Shown piece by piece: positions 35,101-46,130 of a DNA stretch of 64,000 nt (its first letter is position 1; each line of letters starts with the position of its first letter). The translations under genes were made by a program, and so were the position numbers. The stretch is from contig JAKEHO010000067.1 in NCBI GenBank assembly GCA_022614965.1, positions 1-64,000 on the forward strand. The letters run 5' to 3'. The notes under the pieces are model-generated. The model was not told the DNA's origin. It did no database searches and saw nothing but the letters and a program-made list of their open reading frames with translations. Source of the DNA: Gammaproteobacteria bacterium. Its GTDB lineage: Bacteria > Pseudomonadota > Gammaproteobacteria > JAKEHO01.

Positions 35101-36495
35101 GTGATACAGATGCCTAAACGCAGCAAGGTGGTTGAATTGCTGAATGCTCAAAGTCCGATTGATATCATCGCGGCTAAGGGGTGGGTCCGTACGCGACGGG
35201 ACTCGAAAGACTTTTCCTTTATCGAACTCAATGACGGGTCATGCCTGACCAACATTCAAGTTATAGCAGACAGCATACTTACGAACTACGACGCGATTAA
35301 AACCATCACGACAGGGTCGGCAATCTCCGTGGAAGGTAAGCTCGTTCGATCCCCTGGAAGCGGGCAACAGTGGGAGATCCAAGCGACAAACATCGACGTG
35401 ATCGGGCACGCACCCGATTCGTATCCGTTACAGAAAAAGCGCCATTCAGATGAATTTCTGCGCACCATTGCTCATCTACGGCCACGTACGAATAAATACG
35501 GCGCCCTGTTTCGAATTCGCTCGCAATTATCCTATGCCATTCATCGATTCTTTCAAGAAAGAGGGTTTTGGTATATCCATACCCCAATCGTTACAGGTGC
35601 AGATTGTGAAGGCGCAGGCGAGATGTTCAGCGTCACCACACTGGATCTGAGCAACGTGCCCAAGAAAGACAGCCACGTCGACTACGCTCATGATTTCTTT
35701 GGCAAGGAGGCCAAGCTAACGGTATCGGGACAGCTCTCCGCCGAGATGCTGGCCCTTGCGCTAGGTGAGGTCTATACATTCGGGCCCACATTCCGGGCAG
35801 AAAATTCGAATACGAGTCGTCACATCTCGGAGTTTTGGATGGTTGAACCGGAAATGGCGTTTTACGAGCTGAATGACGATATGGATATTGCTGAGGAATT
35901 CGTGCGCTACCTGGCAACGTATGCGATCGAGGAATGCAGTGAAGATTTGGCGTTGTTTGCACGCTTCGTCGACAAGACCCTCATGAATACCCTAGAAAAC
36001 ATTGCGTCGAATGAATTTATCCGCCTTCCCTATACCGAGGCCATTGGCATTTTGGAAAATTCGGGTGGATCCTTCGAATTTGACGTCGCTTGGGGTAAAG
36101 ACCTGCAGTCGGAACATGAACGCTATCTGACAGAATGTCATTTTAGGCGGCCCGTGATCGTCTATGACTATCCCAAGGATATCAAGGCCTTTTATATGAG
36201 GCTAAATGACGACGGAAAAACTGTAACAGCGATGGACGTGCTGGTCCCACGGGTTGGGGAAATCGTCGGCGGCAGCCAACGCGAAGAGCGCTACGATGTG
36301 CTTAAGGCGCGTATTGAGGAAATGGGATTGTCGGAGCAGGATTACTGGTGGTATCTCGATTCGCGGCGCTTTGGCAGCGCCCCGCACAGCGGCTTTGGTT
36401 TGGGTTTTGAACGCTTTCTCATGTTGATTACAGGCATCACCAATATCCGCGATGTGATCCCGTTCCCCCGCACACCCAAACACCTGGAGTTCTAG
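35101..36495 (+). CDS. asnS: Asparaginyl-tRNA synthetase
   Basis: GWVRTRRDSKDFSFIELNDGSCLTNIQV; class II motif GFGLGFERFLMLITGITNIRDVIPFPRTP. Confidence 0.96.
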   Translation: MIQMPKRSKVVELLNAQSPIDIIAAKGWVRTRRDSKDFSFIELNDGSCLTNIQVIADSILTNYDAIKTITTGSAISVEGKLVRSPGSGQQWEIQATNIDVIGHAPDSYPLQKKRHSDEFLRTIAHLRPRTNKYGALFRIRSQLSYAIHRFFQERGFWYIHTPIVTGADCEGAGEMFSVTTLDLSNVPKKDSHVDYAHDFFGKEAKLTVSGQLSAEMLALALGEVYTFGPTFRAENSNTSRHISEFWMVEPEMAFYELNDDMDIAEEFVRYLATYAIEECSEDLALFARFVDKTLMNTLENIASNEFIRLPYTEAIGILENSGGSFEFDVAWGKDLQSEHERYLTECHFRRPVIVYDYPKDIKAFYMRLNDDGKTVTAMDVLVPRVGEIVGGSQREERYDVLKARIEEMGLSEQDYWWYLDSRRFGSAPHSGFGLGFERFLMLITGITNIRDVIPFPRTPKHLEF

Positions 36496-36788
36496 AAATC
36501 TAATTATTGCCCAATGGGGCTTTACGTTCGCGCTCGGCTTCGCGCTTATTGAAAAGTTGAATGGGCGATACTCTGTGGTACAGAAAAGAATTGAATTGCC
36601 AGTAAGCTGCGAAGCGCGAATCGGTGATACCTGATTGTGCTTTCCATGATGCCTGCGCAACGGCGCTCGTTCTCACTTTGCCTGAAATAAATCGCTTACT
36701 GGAGAAAGGAATGACTGCGCCAGAAGTCCAAGGACCGCGGATACCTACGCGTCACCAGAGGGCGACTCATGTATAGTAACTGAAAAAC

Positions 36789-39700
36789 TCATAACCCACC
36801 AAGTTCTGCCGCAATGTTTTTGCTCGGCGCGAACCCACGACGCAACGTGTTCTCCGTAACGGTGTGTGGCGTGACAAACTGCAGAAGATAATCCGGGCCC
36901 CCGGCCTTACCACCTGTACCACTGAGTTTAAAGCCGCCAAAGGGCTGCCGACCGACGAGCGCGCCGGTAATCTGTCGGTTGATATAGAGGTTTCCCACTT
37001 GAAATTCCTTATAGGCCTTTGCAATGTTGGCTGGGCTGCGCGAGTAGACTCCCCCAGTCAACGCATAGCGCGTGGAGTTGGCGATCTCTAGTGCCTTATC
37101 AAAATCCTCGGCATGCATTACAGCGAGAACAGGTCCGAAGATCTCTTCCTGAGCAAGCGGAGAATCGACAGGCACATGACTGAAGATCGTCGGACCGATG
37201 AAAAATCCCGGACCTTTATCCGAGCAATCTATCTCTAGCGCAATATCTGTGGTCTCGCGCCCCAAAGCAATGGCTTGGCGAATTCGCTCGAAGGCGACTG
37301 CCCCAATGACAGGGCCCACACCCACTTCTGGGTCCTCTGGCACTCCGATCTTTAGGCTACGCGTTGCCTCAACCAAGCGATGCAGAAAGAGATCATAGTG
37401 GCGACCAACCACAATGACCCTGGACGCTGCACTGCACTTTTGGCCCTGGTACCCAAATGCCGAGTGCACGGTCCCTAGGACTGCATCGTCAAGATCCGCA
37501 TCACTGTCCACGATAATTGCATTCTTCCCGCCCATTTCCGCAATGACACGTTTAATGTGATCCTGTCCATGCGAAATCTCAGATGCCAATCTCATGATCC
37601 GGGTGCCTACCTCCATTGACCCAGTAAATGCGATGAACTGAACACGCGGATTTTTCACCAGATACTCTCCAAGGCCGCTACCTGTTCCCGGAACGAATTG
37701 CACCACCCCACTGGGCAGTTCGACCTCGCGCAACAGTTCCATAAACTTGGCGGCGATGACCGGCGTCTGCGAAGAAGGCTTTAATATTACAGTGTTACCG
37801 GTGACGATGGCGCCGGAAAGCATGCCGGTCAGGATCGCAAGCGGAAAATTCCAGGGTGGGATGATTAACCCAACGCCGCGCGGGCGATAGATCAAGGCAT
37901 TGGTTTCACCCGGAACTGCTTTTGCACCGATTACGCCGAGCCGCATCGCTTCACGACCATAGTACTCAAGAAAATCGATGGCCTCGGTTACATTGGCGTC
38001 TGCCTCACCCCACGTTTTGCCAGCCTCGAAGATCTCCCATGCAGCGAACTCATCACGGCGCTCTCTAAGCAGCTGAGCTGTACTAAACAAATAGTCTGCC
38101 CTCGCTTCCATCGATAATGCGGCCCAGTCGTTAAATGCCTCCGTGGCCCCCACAATCGCACGGTCTGCATGTGGCGGCTCCGCTGCAGCAACGCGCCCCA
38201 CAATATCGTTCGGGTTCGCGGGATTAATGGAAACCGTGTATTCCTTGGTATCAACGGATTGTCCGTTGATAATGAGTGGATAGCTCGAACCCAAGTTGCT
38301 CCTCACCTCGTCGATTGCGTGTTGAAAATGTTCCCTCTCGGACGGATCGGTAAATCGGTGTACGGATTCATTGATAAACTCTGTTACCTTCGGTCTTCCT
38401 GTTTCATCACGCTTGTCGGTGTATTTGATTGCCGGGGTTGTGGCTGATGGCTCCGGATGAAATGCAGACTCTTCGCTGAGGGCCGCAGACTGAAATTGCG
38501 CATGGGGAGGTGCGAGCAATTGTGCTGGAGGGAGATCCTTTAAGAGACTCATACGCTGAAAGGACTGACTGGAGGAATTCTCTAACAGTCTTCGCACCAG
38601 ATACGCCATGCCGGGAATAAGCTCTCCATAGGGCAGATACACTCGCAGCCGATAGCCCATCGCCGGTATAACATCCTCCAGCGACTTTGCCATACCATAA
38701 AGCATCTGAAACTCAAATTGCTCCGGTGATAATCCGTATTCACCTGCCAGGATCATGGCCAAGGCGAGGCTTCTCACGTTGTGCGTTGCGATCGCCGCCT
38801 CGATATATGGGTAATTTTCGAAAAGCCTCTGCACGCAGCGCTCATAGCAGGCATCTGTACGCCACTTTTCGGGCCATGTTGGCAGAGGCCAACCGCTTTG
38901 GCGGGCCACAACCGTCTCATAGTCCCAATAGGCGCCGCGAACCAATCTTACGGTAACGGGTGTCTTGCGTGTCTTGGCCCAATCAATTAACTCACTCAGA
39001 TCGCGTTCCGTATCCAGAAGGTAGGTCTGCAACGCAATTCCAGCACCGGGCCACTCACGCAGTTCCGGCTCCATTAAGAGCTGACGGAAACATGCCAGAG
39101 TCACGTTCTTGAGATCGTATTGTTCCATGTCCAAAAAGACGAATGCTCCGTTGCGTTGGGCTGCCAGAAGGATAGGTCGCAACCGAGATGATATCCCCTT
39201 GATAGTGGAATCCGGATCAAGGCGATTAATTTGCGAATAAAGAGAAGAAACCTTTAACGACACGTTCAATCGCGGAACCTGCCGCCCGCCGGCCCTGTCA
39301 AGCAAAGGATTTGGTGCCCATTCTTCTAATTGCCGCGGCGCACAGTGTAAAAGTTGCTGATAGTGTGTTTTGTATAGCTCACCCTCCTCTTCGCTAACGG
39401 TAGCTTCTCCCAACAGATCCAGGCTAAAACCGATTCCTCTCAAACGAAGTTCTTTGGCTACAGCAAGGGCTTCATCTGCATTGGCACCTCCCATAAAGCG
39501 GCGCGCAAGTTTTTCAATTGCGCTACGTACCGCCTTTGCGACCAGCTTGTCACTCGGCCTAGTCCGAATATGACGCAACCCCAGCCTTACAAGGCCCGTT
39601 AAAGGCACTTCATCATCACTAAAATATTCCTGTAAATGACGAACGAGATCGGCATCATCATCGAGCGTCGGTAGTACATCAACAAAACGCAATGCCTGCA

Positions 39701-39863
39701 CACGAAACTTTTCATTCTCCATGATTCGTTGCATGAACCGGTCCAGCCAACGATGTTCAGACTTTGCCGCCTTAGCGTTTTTCCGCGCCTGCGCGAGCAG
39801 TCGCCGTCCAAGTTCGCCAACGCGCTTGTCGATTTCCGGATCAATGCTCAGGAGCGTTGCCAT
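36789..39863 (-). CDS. putA: Bifunctional proline dehydrogenase / L-glutamate gamma-semialdehyde dehydrogenase
   Basis: PRODH domain (VRLVRGAYWDYE) plus ALDH domain (AEMGGKNAIIVDSDADLDDAV, GQKCSAASRV); start at MATLLSIDPEIDKR; no N-terminal RHH domain seen. Confidence 0.95.
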   Translation of the reverse strand: MATLLSIDPEIDKRVGELGRRLLAQARKNAKAAKSEHRWLDRFMQRIMENEKFRVQALRFVDVLPTLDDDADLVRHLQEYFSDDEVPLTGLVRLGLRHIRTRPSDKLVAKAVRSAIEKLARRFMGGANADEALAVAKELRLRGIGFSLDLLGEATVSEEEGELYKTHYQQLLHCAPRQLEEWAPNPLLDRAGGRQVPRLNVSLKVSSLYSQINRLDPDSTIKGISSRLRPILLAAQRNGAFVFLDMEQYDLKNVTLACFRQLLMEPELREWPGAGIALQTYLLDTERDLSELIDWAKTRKTPVTVRLVRGAYWDYETVVARQSGWPLPTWPEKWRTDACYERCVQRLFENYPYIEAAIATHNVRSLALAMILAGEYGLSPEQFEFQMLYGMAKSLEDVIPAMGYRLRVYLPYGELIPGMAYLVRRLLENSSSQSFQRMSLLKDLPPAQLLAPPHAQFQSAALSEESAFHPEPSATTPAIKYTDKRDETGRPKVTEFINESVHRFTDPSEREHFQHAIDEVRSNLGSSYPLIINGQSVDTKEYTVSINPANPNDIVGRVAAAEPPHADRAIVGATEAFNDWAALSMEARADYLFSTAQLLRERRDEFAAWEIFEAGKTWGEADANVTEAIDFLEYYGREAMRLGVIGAKAVPGETNALIYRPRGVGLIIPPWNFPLAILTGMLSGAIVTGNTVILKPSSQTPVIAAKFMELLREVELPSGVVQFVPGTGSGLGEYLVKNPRVQFIAFTGSMEVGTRIMRLASEISHGQDHIKRVIAEMGGKNAIIVDSDADLDDAVLGTVHSAFGYQGQKCSAASRVIVVGRHYDLFLHRLVEATRSLKIGVPEDPEVGVGPVIGAVAFERIRQAIALGRETTDIALEIDCSDKGPGFFIGPTIFSHVPVDSPLAQEEIFGPVLAVMHAEDFDKALEIANSTRYALTGGVYSRSPANIAKAYKEFQVGNLYINRQITGALVGRQPFGGFKLSGTGGKAGGPDYLLQFVTPHTVTENTLRRGFAPSKNIAAELGGL

Positions 39864-39991
39864 AACACAGTGACTAACCGTAGGAGAGTACCTAGTAAAT
39901 CTTAGTACATGGGTAACAAAGATAGGCAAAGGAGTGCACATACTCACTCCTGTCGGGTTGATTCGCTGGTAAGTAATCTAGTCCCAATTCA

Positions 39992-41971
39992 TTAAACCTT
40001 GGCTCTGAGTTTGCCGCTTTCATTCTCTGAGAAAAAGCTCCGAACGTCTGAGAGACTGCGCGTGTATGGCATTGGAGGGATCCCTTCAAGAAACGCCCGT
40101 CCATATTTCCTTGTAAAGAGACGGGGATCGCACAACACCAGCACGCCACGATCGTGTACATCTCGAATGAGTCGGCCTGCCCCCTGTTTCAAGGCGATCA
40201 CCGCCTGGGGCAACTGATACTCCAAAAAGGGATCGCGACCCTCAGCTTGCATTTTACTTATCCGCGCCTGTAAGACAGGATCGTCGGGGGAGGCAAATGG
40301 CAACTTATCGATGATAACGCAGGAAAGCGTCTTGCCTCTGACGTCAACGCCTTCCCAAAAACTACTAGTGCCGAGTAAGATACTGTTACTTTGCTCGCGG
40401 AAGCGGCGAAGCAACTCAGAGCGGGGTGCCTCACCCTGCACAATAAGCGGAAACTCGATCCGTCCCTCAAGCAACACCCGGCCCTCACTCAACGCACGGT
40501 GACTTGTAAACAGCAAAAACGCCCGGCCACGACTCGCCTCAAGCACCGGTAATGCCGCGCTGATCACAGCCTCCGTATAGCCCGGAGCCCCGGGATCTGG
40601 CATAACTGCTGGGATATATAGCAAGGCCTGAGTTCGATAATCGTAGGGGCTATCCCAGCGCCGTTTCTCAGCGTCTATGAGGCCCAGTTGGTTGGCGAAG
40701 TACCTGAAGTCACTACCCACCGCGAGCGTAGCCGAGGTGAAGATCCAGGCGCACTGATAGGCACTAAGATAGGACCGAAAGGATTCGGAGATATCCATCG
40801 GCGTTTGATGCAAACGAAAACCGCGGCCCCGCGTCTCATACCACTGAACATCATCACCCTCGTGCGCGTTTGCGAAGACGGCAAGACGCGCCAAAAGCAG
40901 CGCGCACCGCCGGAAACAGCTGTCGAGGGATTTGCCCCGCTCGGCGAGCGGCTTCAGGTCGACCTGCAAACGCACAAGCGATCCTACAACCATTGCCAAC
41001 GCCTCCCTGACAGCACGTTCCAGAACCGCCTGCTGCCAGGGTGCTCGCTGACTTTCCTCACCAAGAGCAAGACGTAAGTCGCCCACCGCCCTTTCCACGG
41101 CGTTACATGTCGCGATGAACGTCGGGACATCACCGGCCTCCTGCCAGAATGCGGCGGTGGTGTCCTGCAGCAAGTCAGTCAGTTGGCGACTGGAGAGGGA
41201 GATCCCAAAAAACCCAGATGCCACTTCAGGTAGCTGGTGTGCTTCATCAAATATCACTGCGTCCGCACCCGGCAGAACTTCGCCAAACCCTTCCTCACGC
41301 AGAGCCATGTCTGCGAGAAACAGATGATGGTTCACTACCAGGATATTTGCCTCATTCGCCTCGCGTCGAGCTCTGACGACATAACAGTCATTGAATAACG
41401 GGCATTCTTGGCCAAGGCAATTATCAGCCGTGGATGTTACGTAAGGCCAGACGGGCGCACCTTCAGAGATACTCGCGAGCTCTGTGAGATCGCCCGTTTG
41501 GCTGCGCCCCACCCATTCTTTAATACGGCGCAGGTCGATGTTCACATCGTCAGGCAGGAAACCTGCACGTGCCTCCGCCTGGCCGAGGCGGTGCAGGCAG
41601 AGATAATTTGAGCGTCCCTTAAGCAAGGCCGCGCGTAAGGACAGCGCCAAGGCCTTGCGGACGACTGGCAGGTCGCGATGAAACAGTTGATCCTGAAGAT
41701 GCTTCGTCCCAGTGGAGACGATGATTTTCTTGCCAGACATGAGCGCTGGAACAAGATAAGCAAAGGTCTTCCCCGTACCTGAGCCGGCCTCACAGATAAG
41801 CGTCCCGCGCTGATTCAGAGTTCGGGCGATGGCCTCTGCCATCTCCTTCTGCTGGCTGCGCGCAGAAAATCCCTCGACGAGTTGCATTAAGGGGCCGCGC
41901 GCGGACAGAATTTGAGAAGGGGTTAGCATGTACAGCCCGTTGAGGGAAAAGCGGCGATCAAGGATCGCCAT
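39992..41971 (-). CDS. ATP-dependent DNA helicase, DinG/YoaA (XPD-like) family
   Basis: ICEAGSGTGKTFAYLVPAL, DEAHQLPE, Fe-S cysteines (NCLGQECPLFNDC), QGAGRLIRD. Confidence 0.92.
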   Translation of the reverse strand: MAILDRRFSLNGLYMLTPSQILSARGPLMQLVEGFSARSQQKEMAEAIARTLNQRGTLICEAGSGTGKTFAYLVPALMSGKKIIVSTGTKHLQDQLFHRDLPVVRKALALSLRAALLKGRSNYLCLHRLGQAEARAGFLPDDVNIDLRRIKEWVGRSQTGDLTELASISEGAPVWPYVTSTADNCLGQECPLFNDCYVVRARREANEANILVVNHHLFLADMALREEGFGEVLPGADAVIFDEAHQLPEVASGFFGISLSSRQLTDLLQDTTAAFWQEAGDVPTFIATCNAVERAVGDLRLALGEESQRAPWQQAVLERAVREALAMVVGSLVRLQVDLKPLAERGKSLDSCFRRCALLLARLAVFANAHEGDDVQWYETRGRGFRLHQTPMDISESFRSYLSAYQCAWIFTSATLAVGSDFRYFANQLGLIDAEKRRWDSPYDYRTQALLYIPAVMPDPGAPGYTEAVISAALPVLEASRGRAFLLFTSHRALSEGRVLLEGRIEFPLIVQGEAPRSELLRRFREQSNSILLGTSSFWEGVDVRGKTLSCVIIDKLPFASPDDPVLQARISKMQAEGRDPFLEYQLPQAVIALKQGAGRLIRDVHDRGVLVLCDPRLFTRKYGRAFLEGIPPMPYTRSLSDVRSFFSENESGKLRAKV

Positions 41972-42174
41972 GCTATTGTAATCGGTTTTGCCGCCAATTT
42001 ACCGATATCAAGCAATCTTAAGCCACAACCGCTGTGTTCGTGGATCATGCCGGGCGCACCGACGATCTCAAGAGACGGGCTATACCAAGTGCCTGGTTAG
42101 CGTTTCCCAAGAAATTCAAATATCTTTGATTAACAATTAGGCGAGGGCACCAGAGGTTATTAGGAATAGACGTT

Positions 42175-43265
42175 ATGAGGTTAATGGCCAAGCTGCGTGC
42201 CCTAGGGATCAACATGTTGGTCCTCTGCGCAAGCATGGCCTTTACACTCCTTGTGCTCGAGGTGCTCGAGGGGTTGGTCCGCATATTGCGGCTTGACGCC
42301 GCTTCCAAGGATCCTATCAACAGCTTCTGTGAATACAATGAATATCTCGGCTGGAAGCTCATCCCAAACACGCGCACGATCTTCAAGGGAAAACACCACT
42401 TTGAGGTAGACGAAACCAGCCAACAAGGTCTGCGCGATTGCTATTACCCCGCAGCGCGCGAACCTGGGCGCCACCGGATCCTGGTCCTTGGAGATCCGTT
42501 CGCCTGGTATTGGGGCGTCGCGCAGAATGAGTGCTTCACAGAGAGCATTGAGCGGCGGCTTGCGGACACCGACGTCATCAACACAAGTGTGCCAGGCTAT
42601 TCAACTCAACGGCCCAAGAGCTGCTCTATTACGAACGGGAAGGAGTCCAGTTCAAACCGGATTTGGTATTGCTGCTCTTCATCGGGAATGACCCTTGGGA
42701 AAATCTAGGTTGGCAAAATCAGCGCCCCCTGTTCGCGCTGCAGCGCGGCGAGCTGGTTTTGACAAACCATCCCGTAGCGCGTTGGCAAAGCCACTTGAAG
42801 GGGTGGTTGGTTAAATACTCGAAGCTGTACGCGCAGGTGGCTTATGCCTGGCAAGCCGGCCCACATCGTCTGCGCCGAGCGTGGCGTCAGGGCGCAGCAA
42901 AAAGGCAAGAGACAAAAGTCGATGTCACGTTGTCCGGCTCATGGGAGGCCGACATGTGGACCCTCACCGCGGCGGTTTTGGGACGCCTTCGAGAACTTGT
43001 CAGACGAGACGGGGCACAGTTCGTTATCGCGCTGATGGATACAGATGTGCCCACCAAGCGGGCGCTGATCGACCATTGTAAATCACACCATATTCCCTGC
43101 ATCGATATCGCTGCTGATCTGGAAAAGTCGGGATCCTCAAATACAGCGATCCGTTTACCCGATGATCCTCACCTCTCGCAAGCCGGACAAGCCATCGTCG
43201 CTGAAGCCACCTTGAATTTTCTGCAGAACAGCATGGGATGGCCGGTACTTAAGGCGGAGAAATAG
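42175..43265 (+). pseudogene. SGNH/GDSL-hydrolase-like membrane-anchored protein, frameshifted
   Basis: ORF 42175..42708 (TM helix, RILVLGDPFAWYWGV) continues in another frame from about 42612 (AQELLYYEREGVQFKPDLVLLLFIGNDPWENL...DDPHLSQAGQAIVAEATLNFL). Confidence 0.82.
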
Positions 43266-43409
43266 TGACATCCGCCATAGCGAGTGCAAAGACAGAACCC
43301 CCCAAAATAAGAAGACCGGTAATTGCAGACGAGAATCTTTTTTCATGGATTTTGCGGTCAGCGTTGGACCAAGATGGGTCGTCTTTAACCACGACAGCAA
43401 CGCCTTGAG

Positions 43410-44405
43410 TCAGGCTTGCGCCACCGGGAACGTCAGTACATCGGCAATATCACTGACACCGGCTTGTAGCATAAGCATCCGGTCGAAGCCCAAAGCGACA
43501 CCGGCGCAGGGAGGAAGACCGCTTTCAAGTGCCGATAAGAAGCGCTGATCCCGGGGCGCCATGTCTGCACCACGTTGGCGTCGCGTCTCCTCGGCTTGGC
43601 TGAACCGCCGCCTGTGCTCAATGGGGTCGGTGAGCTCAGCGGAACCATTCGCGATTTCAATCCCACGCATAAACAGTTCGAAGCGCTCGGATACTACCGG
43701 TTCACGCGGCGAAATATTGGCGAGTGTGGCCTGACTCGCTGGATATTCGTAGATGAACGTCGCACAATCCCCGCCTAGCTTTGGCGCAACGTGATGGGCA
43801 AGTATGAAGTCGAGGAACACATCCCTTTGTTCCTGAACGGCGCTCTTAATCTCGAACCCACAGGCAGAAGCATAGTTTCGCAACTCGACAAGCGATGCGC
43901 GGTAGGGGTCGACGCCCGCGTAGCGTTTAAAGGCCTGCGCATAGGTGAGACGTTCCGATGGCGGGGTATCTGCGAGATGCCTTATCAGCGCCTCAACCTC
44001 GTCCATGAGTTCCAGGTAACCGATCTTTGGACGGTACCACTCCAATAAAGTGAATTCAGGATTGTGTAAGCGCCCTTCTTCGCCATCCCTGAAAACCTTG
44101 GTGATTTGATAGATTGGACCAGCGCCCGCGGCAAGCAATCGTTTCATTGCGTATTCAGGGGATGTATGCAGATACAGCGAAATGCCAACCCCATAGTCCG
44201 GGGGCGTATAGTGCGTCCGGAGACTATCGACGTTCGGATCACTCGACGCCGCATGACTGAGAATGGGCGTTTCGACCTCCATCACCCCGCGTGCTTTAAA
44301 AAAAGCGCGTACCTTTGCGAGCATCTCGGCGCGCAGCGCTAATATTTCCAGTGACATCCGTGGACGCCATTCCCATGCGAGCCCTTTTTCTATTTGCGCG
44401 CTCAA
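43410..44405 (-). CDS. epmA: EF-P--(R)-beta-lysine ligase
   Basis: LysRS-like without anticodon domain; LHTSPEYAMKRLLAAGAGPIYQITKVFRDGEEGRLHNPEFTLLEWYR; next to efp. Confidence 0.95.
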   Translation of the reverse strand: MSAQIEKGLAWEWRPRMSLEILALRAEMLAKVRAFFKARGVMEVETPILSHAASSDPNVDSLRTHYTPPDYGVGISLYLHTSPEYAMKRLLAAGAGPIYQITKVFRDGEEGRLHNPEFTLLEWYRPKIGYLELMDEVEALIRHLADTPPSERLTYAQAFKRYAGVDPYRASLVELRNYASACGFEIKSAVQEQRDVFLDFILAHHVAPKLGGDCATFIYEYPASQATLANISPREPVVSERFELFMRGIEIANGSAELTDPIEHRRRFSQAEETRRQRGADMAPRDQRFLSALESGLPPCAGVALGFDRMLMLQAGVSDIADVLTFPVAQA

Positions 44406-44490
44406 AATATTGCTGAAGATACAACGCGATTAACGCGGATGACAGCGTATGAACGTGGCATTATCCGTATTTTCATAACGGCAGTGCGTG

Positions 44491-45066
44491 TCATACCGAG
44501 TCTTTTGCGCGAGCGACGTACTCCCCCGTACGCGAATCGATCTTGATCACATCACCTACCTGAACAAAGAACGGGACCTTTACGACTGCACCGGTTTCTA
44601 GAGTCGCAGGCTTGCTGCCACCGCTCGATGTGTCGCCCCGAACACCGGGATCCGTAGCGCTGACGGCCAATGTCACAAACGTAGGAGGTGATACCGACAG
44701 CAGCCGGCCATTCCAAAGCGTCACCATGCACATCTCCTGACCTTTTAGCCATTTTGCTGCCTCACCGACGGCATTGCGATCCCCTGAATGCTGGTCATAG
44801 GATGCTGAGTCCATGAAATGCCACATTTCGCCATCGTTATACAGATACTGCATTTCCACATCGACGACATCAGCTCCTTTCACAGCTTCCCCTGATCTGA
44901 AAGTCTTCTCCATAATACGACCCGTTTTCAAATTCCGCAGCTTGACCCTATTGAAAGCCTGCCCTTTCCCCGGTTTTACGAATTCGTTCTCCAAGATAGT
45001 ACATGGATCGCCATCGATGATTAGTTTCAGCCCACTCTTGAATTCATTAGTGCTGTATGTCGTCAT
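44491..45066 (-). CDS. efp: Elongation factor P
   Basis: [50 protein letters not shown]; modifiable Lys in KPGKGQ loop. Confidence 0.97.
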   Translation of the reverse strand: MTTYSTNEFKSGLKLIIDGDPCTILENEFVKPGKGQAFNRVKLRNLKTGRIMEKTFRSGEAVKGADVVDVEMQYLYNDGEMWHFMDSASYDQHSGDRNAVGEAAKWLKGQEMCMVTLWNGRLLSVSPPTFVTLAVSATDPGVRGDTSSGGSKPATLETGAVVKVPFFVQVGDVIKIDSRTGEYVARAKDSV

Positions 45067-45107
45067 ATTATATTCTTTCCCTAGTGTCCCAAGCGACAAA
45101 GGTTTTT

Positions 45108-46130
45108 ATGATAACGCGAATACAAGCCCCTATGCAGTCTGGCAAATGGCAAGCGGAACTGCGACAGGCAATTTCAGACCCAAAGGAACTGTTGACAATC
45201 CTAGGTCTTTCCCCGCAGCAGCTCCGTCTATCAGATAGAACTAGACGAGAATTTCCATTAAGAGTGCCACGCAGCTATGTGGCCCGTATGCGTAAGGGGG
45301 ATCCCAAAGATCCCTTGTTACGCCAGGTATTGCCCATTATGAGTGAGGAGGTCGAGGCTGCGAAATTTGTTCAGGACCCTGTTGCAGAACTGTCTGCCCA
45401 GCCGGTTCCCGGCGTCTTGCACAAATACTATGGACGGGCATTGCTCGTGACTACCGGCGCATGTGCTATTCACTGTCGTTACTGTTTTCGCCGCCATTTT
45501 CCCTACGCAACGTCGAACGCAGCGGCCGGCAAGTGGCACCTAGCGCTCAAATATCTTCGAAATGACCGGTCGATCAAAGAGGTCATCTTGAGCGGCGGCG
45601 ACCCTTTATCTCTGTCCGATACACGCCTTGCAGATCTCGTGACCCAGATCGCCAAGATCGATCATATCACGCGGCTTAGAATTCACACCCGACTACCCAT
45701 CGTGCTGCCTGAACGAGTCGATAGATCCTTACTTCAATGGCTGTGCGCGACACGCCTTAAACCCATCGTCGTCCTGCATGCAAACCATGCCAATGAGTTA
45801 AACGAGGCAGTAACAAAGGCAATTACACAGTTTCGAAAGCGCGGTGTCACCTTGCTAAATCAGACTGTATTGTTGCGCGAAGTCAACGACAGTGTCGAGG
45901 CATTGGTGGATCTCAGCGAATCCTTATTTGATATTGGCGTATTGCCCTATTACCTCCACCTACTTGACCCGGTACGAGGGGCGGCACATTTCGACGTGGA
46001 ACATGCTACGGCGCTTTTTCTAATTGATGGTGTGCGCGAACGCCTCCCTGGATACCTCGTACCACGACTCGTGCGCGAGTGTCCAGGTGAGCGCTACAAG
46101 ATACCCGCCGAACTTTTGGGCACCGCTTAA
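45108..46130 (+). CDS. epmB: EF-P beta-lysylation protein (lysine 2,3-aminomutase family, radical SAM)
   Basis: [15 protein letters not shown] radical SAM motif; [12 protein letters not shown]; divergent from efp; start chosen at MITRIQAPM to avoid overlap. Confidence 0.95.
   Translation: MITRIQAPMQSGKWQAELRQAISDPKELLTILGLSPQQLRLSDRTRREFPLRVPRSYVARMRKGDPKDPLLRQVLPIMSEEVEAAKFVQDPVAELSAQPVPGVLHKYYGRALLVTTGACAIHCRYCFRRHFPYATSNAAAGKWHLALKYLRNDRSIKEVILSGGDPLSLSDTRLADLVTQIAKIDHITRLRIHTRLPIVLPERVDRSLLQWLCATRLKPIVVLHANHANELNEAVTKAITQFRKRGVTLLNQTVLLREVNDSVEALVDLSESLFDIGVLPYYLHLLDPVRGAAHFDVEHATALFLIDGVRERLPGYLVPRLVRECPGERYKIPAELLGTA

Noticed and set aside
36202-36660. 152-aa minus-strand ORF extending beyond asnS
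   Set aside because: Mostly antisense to the asnS C-terminus; no family features. The remaining 36496-36788 looks like ordinary intergenic DNA.
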